Below are positions 5,844 through 11,197 of a stretch of DNA of 11,197 nt, one piece after another. Each line of letters begins with the position of its first letter. The stretch's first letter is position 1. A program made the position numbers and the translations under genes. Source of the stretch: Acidobacteriota bacterium. GTDB taxonomy: Bacteria > Acidobacteriota > HRBIN11. The notes below the pieces were generated by a model. That model searched no databases and was not told the origin of the DNA. It saw only the letters and a program-made list of their open reading frames with translations. The stretch is taken from contig JANXAA010000034.1 of NCBI GenBank assembly GCA_025061865.1, positions 1 to 11,197 of the forward strand, written 5' to 3'.

Positions 5844-7685
5844 ATGGTGCGAGGACCCAAGTTGCATCCCTGGGTGTGGGCATGGGGTACTTTCTTGATG
5901 GCATGGGGCCTCGGGGGGTGTGGGGTCCATCGACCGACGGCGTCCAAGCTCCCTGTGGGTCCAGCCGCCCCGGCCCGCTCGACACCGGTCCCGAGTCCGG
6001 CGCAGGATGACATCTTGCGAGAAGCCCAGCGGCGCTTCCAAGAGGCCCGGCAGGCTGTCCAAGACGAACGTTACGACCAAGCCAAACTGGCCTTCGACGA
6101 GGCGGCCGTCCTCCTGCTCCAGGTCCCGCCTGACTCGCCCCTATACGCCCAGGCGCAAGCCCTCCTGGAAGAGATCATGCGCATGACCGTCGAACTCGAA
6201 CAGGGCTTGCAGGCGCAGGGGATCGCCCTAAGCGAATCGTACGAACCGGCCATCATCGACCAAGTCAAGGACATCCATGTCTTTGTTTCGAAAGAGGAGG
6301 TCGACGTCGTCCAGACGTGGCTCGGTCAGACGGCCGTCCAGTTTGATCTGCCCCTGCGCCTGGACGCTACGGCCGTCCAGGCCGTGACTGAGATGATCAA
6401 GGCTTTCCAAACGGTGCGGCGGTCGGAATTCGAGCGGGGCCTTCAACGGATGCCACTCTTGCTGGAGTTTTACCGGCAACAGTTTGCTCAAGCTGGCCTT
6501 CCCCAAGACTTAGCCTATTTGGCGCTGATCGAGAGTGGGTTCAACCCCTTTGCCCGCTCGCGGGCCGGTGCCAAAGGCGTCTGGCAATTCATTTTGGGTA
6601 CGGCTCGGCGGTATGGACTCCAGGTCAACTGGTGGTTAGACGAGCGTTCGGACATCGTCCGGAGCGGGGAGGCGGCCATCGCTTACCTGAAGGACCTGTA
6701 TGCGATGTTTGGAGACTGGTGGCTGGCCCTGGCGGCATACAACGTGGGGGAAGGCCGCATCGCCTGGGCCATCGAGCGAGCGGGTGTCCAGGACTTCTGG
6801 GTCATCCGCCGCATGGGCCTGATTCCGGCCGAGACGCGAAACTACGTACCGGCCTTCATCGCCGCCCTGGTCATTGCGAAGCACCCGGAGCGTTTCGGTT
6901 TTGAGGTCCCCTCGGCCCCGCCCCTGACTTGGGAAGAGGTCCCGGCCCGGGGCGGGGTCCGTCTGGCTACGGTCGCCCAGGCGGCGGGGATTCCTTATGA
7001 GCCCCTGCGGTTCTTGAACGCCAGCCTGCGTCGGGAATACATTCCTGTCGGTGTATCCCATGTCCTACGGGTCCCGAAGGACGTCGGGACCCGACTGGTC
7101 CAGGTCTTGGAACGGATCCCTCGGACGACGGTCGAGGATGTCCTCATCTATCGGGTCCGGCATCGCGATACCCTCCATCGTGTCGCCCGACGTTTTGGGG
7201 TCTCGGTCAAGCAACTGGCCGAGTGGAACGGGCTTTCGCCGACCGAGGCCCACCTGCGGCCGGGACAGGTCCTCCGCATCCCCCGGGGTCCCGATAAACC
7301 CGACCTTCGAGGTCGGCCCCTGGCCTCCAGGACGTCGACGACTACATATCGAGTCCGCCCCGGCGATACCCTATATCGAATTGCTCAGCGGCTGGGCGTA
7401 TCAGTCGAAGTCCTCCGGCGGATGAATCCGGGGGTGTCACCTCACCGTCTGAGCGTTGGCCAGGTCCTGCGGGTCCCAGTCCCTTCAGCGACCCTGGGGG
7501 CCAGCGGAGCGGTCGTTCACCAGGTCCGGCCCGGGGAAACGCTCTTTCGAATTGCCCGTCTTTATGGAGTCCCCTTAGAACGACTCCTGGAGTATAATGG
7601 TCTGTCGTCCGATGCCCCGATTCGACCGGGGGACGTCCTAAGGATTCCCCCCAAGGAGGGCTACGATGCAAATTCGGGAACGTGA
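5844..7685 (+). CDS. mltD: MltD-type membrane-bound lytic murein transglycosylase, lipoprotein with three LysM repeats
   Basis: The product (613 aa) cleaves peptidoglycan between MurNAc and GlcNAc, forming 1,6-anhydro ends, and should be anchored in the outer membrane facing the periplasm. ATG 5844 is preferred over the in-frame TTG at 5748 because it gives a clean lipoprotein signal peptide (hydrophobic WVWAWGTFLMAWG) ending in lipobox LGGC with Cys26, and GGGGG lies 5 bases upstream. A helical, TPR-like stretch (about 60-140) precedes the SLT domain (about 210-340), which has catalytic Glu230 in ALIESGFNP, GAKGVWQF, and LAAYNVGEGRI. Three LysM peptidoglycan-binding repeats follow at about 436-480, 502-545 and 559-602, each starting with V-R-x-x-[DE]-T-L and ending in L-R-[IV]-P. 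E. coli MltD has two LysM repeats and no long N-terminal helical stretch, so this is an extended relative. Its 3' end overlaps the STAS gene by 20 bp, indicating one operon. Confidence 0.93.
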   Translation: MVRGPKLHPWVWAWGTFLMAWGLGGCGVHRPTASKLPVGPAAPARSTPVPSPAQDDILREAQRRFQEARQAVQDERYDQAKLAFDEAAVLLLQVPPDSPLYAQAQALLEEIMRMTVELEQGLQAQGIALSESYEPAIIDQVKDIHVFVSKEEVDVVQTWLGQTAVQFDLPLRLDATAVQAVTEMIKAFQTVRRSEFERGLQRMPLLLEFYRQQFAQAGLPQDLAYLALIESGFNPFARSRAGAKGVWQFILGTARRYGLQVNWWLDERSDIVRSGEAAIAYLKDLYAMFGDWWLALAAYNVGEGRIAWAIERAGVQDFWVIRRMGLIPAETRNYVPAFIAALVIAKHPERFGFEVPSAPPLTWEEVPARGGVRLATVAQAAGIPYEPLRFLNASLRREYIPVGVSHVLRVPKDVGTRLVQVLERIPRTTVEDVLIYRVRHRDTLHRVARRFGVSVKQLAEWNGLSPTEAHLRPGQVLRIPRGPDKPDLRGRPLASRTSTTTYRVRPGDTLYRIAQRLGVSVEVLRRMNPGVSPHRLSVGQVLRVPVPSATLGASGAVVHQVRPGETLFRIARLYGVPLERLLEYNGLSSDAPIRPGDVLRIPPKEGYDANSGT

Positions 7686-8007
7686 GGTCGGAGACGTGAC
7701 GGTCCTGGACATTTCCGGTAAGATTACGATCGGCGAGGGTGACGTCCAACTGCGGAACAAGATCCATGAACTCTTTGAACGGGGCCGACAGAAGATTCTC
7801 TTGAACTTGGGGGACGTGTCATACATGGACAGCGCCGGAATCGGCGAGCTGGTCGCCGCCTACACGGCGGCCCGCAATCGGGGCTGTGGACTGAAGCTCC
7901 TGAATCTAACCAAGAAGGTTCAAGACCTCCTGACCATCACGCACCTCATGACGGTCTTTGAGGTCTATAAGGACGAAGCCGAGGCCATACGGAGTTTCTC
8001 CCCGTAA
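7666..8007 (+). CDS. STAS-domain anti-sigma factor antagonist (SpoIIAA/RsbV-like)
   Basis: This 113-residue protein is a single STAS domain. Family members bind an anti-sigma kinase when unphosphorylated and so free a sigma factor or other partner; phosphorylation of a conserved serine releases them. The site is present as Ser56 in SYMDSAGIGEL, matching the Asp-Ser-[AS]-G-[IL]-G motif of SpoIIAA (Ser58 in B. subtilis). The opening DVTVLDISGKITIGEGD strand-turn-strand is typical of the family in Acidobacteria-like genomes. The start is firm: AAGGAGGG (7653-7660) lies 5 bases before ATG 7666, inside the last codons of the transglycosylase gene. No anti-sigma kinase, phosphatase or sigma factor is encoded in the window, so the partner must be elsewhere. 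Translational coupling to a cell-wall hydrolase suggests, but does not prove, a link to envelope homeostasis. Confidence 0.92.
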   Translation: MQIREREVGDVTVLDISGKITIGEGDVQLRNKIHELFERGRQKILLNLGDVSYMDSAGIGELVAAYTAARNRGCGLKLLNLTKKVQDLLTITHLMTVFEVYKDEAEAIRSFSP

Positions 8008-8012
8008 AGGCT

Positions 8013-8061
8013 CCATTCTCAGAGCGGCTCACCCTGGAGAATGGCATCGGGTCGTCTTTTT
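8013..8061 (+). terminator. Hairpin with downstream T-run after the STAS gene
   Basis: CCATTCTC (8013-8020) and GAGAATGG (8037-8044) form a perfect 8-bp stem beginning 6 bases after the STAS stop. Five T follow at 8057-8061, farther from the stem than in a standard intrinsic terminator. It is the most likely 3' end of the mltD-STAS transcript. Confidence 0.45.
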
Positions 8062-8068
8062 CCATCGG

Positions 8069-8216
8069 CCGGGAAGTATGATTTTTTCAAGCGACTGTCT
8101 CCGGCAGATAGGTAGGTCGGCCCATGGGAGATCGGCCGGTCGGCAGTGGACACACGGATGGACTTGCTTATCGGCCGACCTGCCCAGCTGCCCAGCTTGA
8201 AAAATCGTCCTTCTCG
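8069..8216. repeat. Long imperfect inverted repeat (arms about 46-56 bp, 46-bp centre)
   Basis: The left arm (about 8069-8124) is the reverse complement of the right arm (about 8171-8216) apart from scattered substitutions and three gaps (5, 3 and 1 bases) in the right copy. Shared blocks are GGCCGACCT, CTGCC, GCTTGAAAAA and, with substitutions, the outer TC-T-CTTC segment. The central 46 bases hold another GGTCGGC (8139-8145). It could be a miniature mobile element, a cruciform or a structured RNA in the 5' region of the next gene. No target-site duplication or transposase was found. Confidence 0.6.
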
Positions 8217-8239
8217 AAGGGTCGGGAAATCGGAATCCC

Positions 8240-9610
8240 GTGGGTCGGGGTGCACCCATCGTCGGACGACCTGTGACGACAGACTGGCATGCGTGGCTTC
8301 AACAGCGGGCCGAAGTCGCCCGGGAGTGGTCCCACGCTTTCTGTATGTGGTTTCGCGCCAGTCTGGCTTACTTTGCCCTCCACTATCACCCCAGCCGGGA
8401 AGACGCTTCGACGCCCCTGAATCTCAAGAATTTCGTCCCCGAGGTCCAGGTCTTCGCCCACGGGATGGCGGCCTTGCTTCAATCGACCGCTCACTTGGTA
8501 TCCGTCGAGTCGGTCGAACGCTATCAATTCCGGGAGTACCTGCGGAGTCTCCTGCAAGACGAGGCCGGCTGGTTCTTACTTCAGCCCTGGCCGACGGTCA
8601 GTCAGACGCCGGATGAGCAGATGCTTCAGTTCATGGATACCGTCGGTCAATTTCGTACGTTGGCCTTCCATATGGGGCAAGCCCCCTGGGTCGCCTATCC
8701 GGCTTTCGTCGTCATGGGGCGGATTTTCCGTCAACACGTGCTGAACACACCGATTGCGGCCTGGCTCATTCAGCGGTCCCTGATCCCTGGCGTCGACGAG
8801 ATTCCCCATGCCGAGGTCCGCTACCTGTGCCGGTATCAATTGCCGCCCGTCGTTCGGCCGGTCGTCGCTTGGGTCGTGGCCAAGCTGTATCAGTGGCTGG
8901 CCTACCTGGAGATGTTCCCGCCTCTATCTGAGGACATAAGTCTTCTCAAGCGGAACTACCTGATCTTCATCCTCTTGAATGCCGAGATTCAGCGGCTCAA
9001 ACGCCGTTGGGACCGCTTCCTGGTCCAGGTCCATCCGTGGCCGTCTGATTGGGTCGAAGCTTTGGAGGGCACGCTCTTCGCCCTCCAGATGGAGATGAAG
9101 AAGGTCATTCACCGAGAGATGCTGGGGTTCCTGGAGGTCCAGCGTTCGGCCGGCCTTTACATGCGCTTGGAAAACAGTCAGGGCATCCTCCGCAATGCCT
9201 TCCAGCAGGGCATCTTAGCCCTCCTTCAGAAGGCTGACGCCTCCCTCTCGGGAAACGTCTTGTTTCCTAACTATCGGACCAAGTTGGAACAGTCCCTCCG
9301 CTTGCGAGAAGACCTTTGGTCGCTCCGTCAGCTCGTCCGAGACATCTGGCGGAACCACGCCTGGGACCGGTGGAGCGAGCTGATCTCGGAATTCCGTCGG
9401 TTCCGGAACACGACGATGCATTTCTTGATGTACCGGGACTGGACCCACTTTGACGAGTTCTACCGACAGGTCCAGCGGGTCCGCACGCCCGCCGCCCGGA
9501 CGGCCTTGCTTGACCAGTTGAACGCCTTTCTGGGTGCCCTGCTGAAAGAGATCAACAAACGGGATGTCCTGCAAGGCTATCCCTTTCCCTACAAGATCGA
9601 GGACGACTGA
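8240..9610 (+). CDS. Unrecognised, probably helical cytoplasmic protein, 456 aa
   Basis: No family is recognised. The product has no signal peptide; two aliphatic stretches (PPVVRPVVAWVVAKLYQWLAYL near 215 and NYLIFILLNAEIQRL near 245) are amphipathic or interrupted and not convincing membrane spans. Most of the chain looks alpha-helical, rich in Leu, Arg, Gln and aromatic residues, with about 20 tryptophans, possibly an all-helical scaffold or partner-binding protein. It ends in an acidic KIEDD. Coding is supported by frame length and codon choice like its neighbours. The start is uncertain: GTG 8240 is the first start codon after an in-frame stop at 8198, while GTG 8273 would begin at VTTDWHAWLQQ; neither has a clear Shine-Dalgarno site. 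It lies beyond the terminator-like hairpin and the inverted repeat, so it is probably transcribed separately from mltD-STAS, though I see no good promoter. It converges on the glycosyltransferase gene. Confidence 0.8.
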   Translation: MGRGAPIVGRPVTTDWHAWLQQRAEVAREWSHAFCMWFRASLAYFALHYHPSREDASTPLNLKNFVPEVQVFAHGMAALLQSTAHLVSVESVERYQFREYLRSLLQDEAGWFLLQPWPTVSQTPDEQMLQFMDTVGQFRTLAFHMGQAPWVAYPAFVVMGRIFRQHVLNTPIAAWLIQRSLIPGVDEIPHAEVRYLCRYQLPPVVRPVVAWVVAKLYQWLAYLEMFPPLSEDISLLKRNYLIFILLNAEIQRLKRRWDRFLVQVHPWPSDWVEALEGTLFALQMEMKKVIHREMLGFLEVQRSAGLYMRLENSQGILRNAFQQGILALLQKADASLSGNVLFPNYRTKLEQSLRLREDLWSLRQLVRDIWRNHAWDRWSELISEFRRFRNTTMHFLMYRDWTHFDEFYRQVQRVRTPAARTALLDQLNAFLGALLKEINKRDVLQGYPFPYKIEDD

Positions 9611-9793
9611 GGAAAGACCGTGAGGTACGGGCCGACATTCAGGCAGCAAGGCCATACGTCCATCAGGGAATTGGGTCGATGGGCCAAGAGGTCGGGTGCG
9701 GTTCGATGTCGGGGGCGGAAGAGCAGCATTTTGCAGAGGGTCTGGTCTCAGGGAGAGGATATCACCCAGCAGCTTGACCCCTAATCCCTCCCT
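9611..9793. other. Convergent intergenic spacer, nothing identified
   Basis: These 183 bases separate the 3' ends of the 456-residue protein gene and the glycosyltransferase gene. No convincing gene, terminator stem with T-run or repeat was found. Only weak short pairings are present, such as CCATC with GATGG around 9661-9680. Confidence 0.5.
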
Positions 9794-11008
9794 TTACTTC
9801 TCTATTTGCCGACCTACCCGACTGTCCTTCGTGGCCCGCGCGGCTATCTCGACGATGCGAGCCGTCTTCTCCAGGTAGGTGGCATAGCCATAACGCGCTC
9901 GAAAGTACTCGACGGCCCGCTGAGCACGGCGCTCGACCTCATCTGGATGGTCGAGGGCATACCGCAAGCCAGCCAAGAGGCCCTCCGCCGAAGGCTCGAC
10001 GAGGAGCGCGATCTCGTCGGTCAGGACCTGTGTGTGAGTCGGATGACGGGTCGCCAGGATCGGCCGCCCGGCGGCGAGATAGCTGTAGATCTTGAGAGGC
10101 GTATTCATCCCAGCCCGACGGGGCGACACCAAGAGGTCGGCGGCCTTTTGCAGAGCGGCGGCTTCTCGCGGGTTCATCCGGGGTAAGAGCTGGACATGGT
10201 CCTCTAAACCCAGGGCTCGCAAACGGTCTACCCATCCAGCATACCGCTCGGGCTCGACACCCGCCAGGACCCACCGGACAGCCGAGCCGTCAGAGTCGGC
10301 TCGCCAGCGGACGATGGCCTCCAAAAGTAGGTCCAGACCCTGGTAGGGCTCAAAGGTCCCGATATAAGCGACCAAATAGCGGCCGTCGGGACTCAGCGTC
10401 TGGCGGACTCGGCGGACCTCGTCGTCAGGGACCTGCTCGATGAATTCGGCGACGCCCATATTTTCGATGACTTCATAGGGCAAGTCCGGTCGCAAACGGC
10501 GGACGGCGTAGGCCAATTCATCGCAGATAGCGATGAGAGCCCGGGTATGGCGAATCGTCCATCGTTCGAATCTCCGCCAGACCCAGGCGGCGATTCGGGC
10601 CAGGGGAACACCAAAGTTGTACATCTGTTGACTCAGCAGAGAGTGCATGTCATACAGATGGGACAAGCCATAACGTTTTTGCCACCATGCGCCGATGAGG
10701 GCGGCCTCCTCATGGGTATGGACGACATCATAGCATTCGGACCGGAGGAGACGTCGAGCCGTCTGGTACAAACTGAGGTCCAGCAAGATCTTCCGCAGGG
10801 ACGGCCCGATGGGAACACTGCGTACGCCGGGCGGTCGGGCACAACGCACGATTCGCACGCCCGGCAGGTCAACGTCCTCCCCAAAGGGATACGTAACGAG
10901 GTCGACTTGGTAGCCCAGGTCGCTGAGGGCCTTCAGCCGATGGAGGACCGAAAGGGGCGTCCCCCGGGGCGTGAAGAACGGCTCCGGGGCCAACATCAAT
11001 ATCCGCAT
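9794..11008 (-). CDS. GT4-type (GT-B fold) glycosyltransferase
   Basis: The 404-residue product is a retaining glycosyltransferase of the GT-B fold that transfers a sugar from a nucleotide-sugar donor, probably to a lipid-linked or polysaccharide acceptor at the cytoplasmic face of the membrane. The N-terminal Rossmann half starts MRILMLAPEPFFTPRGTPLSVLHRLKALSDLGYQVDLVT and contains DVVHTHEE (94-101) and YDMHS (119-123). The C-terminal half has the YIGTFEPYQGLDLLLEAI loop (215-232) and the donor-binding segment MNTPLKIYSYLAAGRPILAT (301-320), where the usual E-x7-E is replaced by the TPLK-x-YSYLAAG variant found in one subgroup of family 4. Donor and acceptor cannot be read from sequence. ATG 11008 is supported by GGAGG 7 bases upstream. 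The gene follows a truncated minus-strand gene after 46 bases and is likely in the same operon, perhaps an envelope-glycan or exopolysaccharide cluster continuing to the right. Confidence 0.92.
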   Translation of the reverse strand: MRILMLAPEPFFTPRGTPLSVLHRLKALSDLGYQVDLVTYPFGEDVDLPGVRIVRCARPPGVRSVPIGPSLRKILLDLSLYQTARRLLRSECYDVVHTHEEAALIGAWWQKRYGLSHLYDMHSLLSQQMYNFGVPLARIAAWVWRRFERWTIRHTRALIAICDELAYAVRRLRPDLPYEVIENMGVAEFIEQVPDDEVRRVRQTLSPDGRYLVAYIGTFEPYQGLDLLLEAIVRWRADSDGSAVRWVLAGVEPERYAGWVDRLRALGLEDHVQLLPRMNPREAAALQKAADLLVSPRRAGMNTPLKIYSYLAAGRPILATRHPTHTQVLTDEIALLVEPSAEGLLAGLRYALDHPDEVERRAQRAVEYFRARYGYATYLEKTARIVEIAARATKDSRVGRQIEK

Positions 11009-11010
11009 CG

Positions 11011-11020
11011 GGAGGCCTCC
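11011..11020 (-). promoter_or_regulatory. Ribosome-binding site of the glycosyltransferase within a 10-bp palindrome
   Basis: The Shine-Dalgarno GGAGG (minus strand, 11020-11016) is one half of the perfect palindrome GGAGGCCTCC, centred 7-8 bases before the start. It fixes the start at 11008. The palindrome has no loop, so it cannot fold on itself into a stable hairpin; the symmetry may be chance. Confidence 0.55.
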
Positions 11021-11054
11021 ATAGGATTCAGATTACCGAAGACCGCCGCCACTG

Positions 11055-11197
11055 TCACCGGCCGACAGCCGCCAGGCACTGCTCGACGGCCAGGTGGGAG
11101 CGGGTCGGGTAGGGATCAAGGGGATCGTAAACCAACTGAATCCCCTGGTCTTCGAGGACTTTTAGGATGTCGAAACAGAAACAAGCAAACGCCAAAA
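11055..11197 (-). CDS. C-terminal fragment (46 aa) of an unidentified protein, cut by the right edge
   Basis: On the minus strand one frame is open from the right edge (codon starting at 11195) to a TGA at 11055-11057. It reads as a plausible protein tail of 46 residues, including FDILKVLEDQGIQLVYDPLD and RSHLAVEQCLAAVGR. The other two minus frames hit stops within it (near 11163 and 11118). Third-position G/C and GTC/CTG-type codons resemble neighbouring genes. The gap of 46 bases to the glycosyltransferase start and the same direction suggest an operon. The fragment is too short to assign a family. The gene begins outside the window. Confidence 0.6.
   Translation of the reverse strand, partial: LAFACFCFDILKVLEDQGIQLVYDPLDPYPTRSHLAVEQCLAAVGR

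Noticed and set aside
8082..8087. T-run after the STAS gene as an intrinsic terminator
   Set aside because: No compact stem ends just before it; it is part of the long inverted repeat, and the 8013-8044 hairpin is the better candidate.
9215..9655. Minus-strand open frame of 146 codons opposite the 456-aa protein gene
   Set aside because: It is a shadow of the plus-strand frame, with no Shine-Dalgarno site and no motif.
10996..11022. Eight-codon upstream ORF (minus strand, ATG at 11022) overlapping the glycosyltransferase start
   Set aside because: Its ATG directly abuts the GGAGG that serves the main start and it has no ribosome-binding site of its own, so translation is unlikely.

Overview
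The window looks like chromosomal DNA of a GC-rich diderm bacterium, probably an Acidobacteria-type lineage. The reasons are an Oar-like TonB-dependent outer-membrane receptor of the type abundant in Acidobacteria, an outer-membrane lipoprotein murein hydrolase, strong Shine-Dalgarno sites on some genes and none on others, and frequent GTC/CTG/CCG-type codons. The phylum call is inference from protein style only. A thermal habitat is possible but cannot be shown from this sequence.

Layout: (1) 1-1951 (+), the C-terminal 649 residues of a TonB-dependent receptor, cut by the left edge. (2) A 247-bp convergent gap with two hairpins. (3) 2199-about 3776 (-), an unrecognised protein of about 525 residues with 37 tryptophans. 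(4) A divergent spacer holding a degenerate GGATGC/AAGATAC-type heptamer array, an inverted repeat and the acpP promoter. (5) acpP-fabF (+), acyl carrier protein and beta-ketoacyl-ACP synthase II, a fatty-acid elongation operon. (6) A promoter with a roughly 190-nt leader, followed by an MltD-type lytic transglycosylase lipoprotein with three LysM repeats that overlaps a STAS anti-sigma-factor-antagonist gene by 20 bp. (7) A 232-bp spacer with a terminator-like hairpin and a large imperfect inverted repeat, then an unrecognised, probably helical protein of 456 residues. (8) On the minus strand, a family-4-type glycosyltransferase (404 aa), preceded by the last 46 codons of another gene that runs off the right edge.

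The recognisable genes share a cell-envelope theme: outer-membrane uptake, fatty-acid supply for membranes, peptidoglycan remodelling and glycan assembly. Only acpP-fabF, the transglycosylase-STAS pair and the two right-edge minus-strand genes have spacing that supports co-transcription. No tRNA, rRNA, CRISPR array, transposase or phage gene was seen. I found no convincing new multi-gene system. The best leads are the two unrecognised proteins, the heptamer array and the long inverted repeat at 8069-8216.
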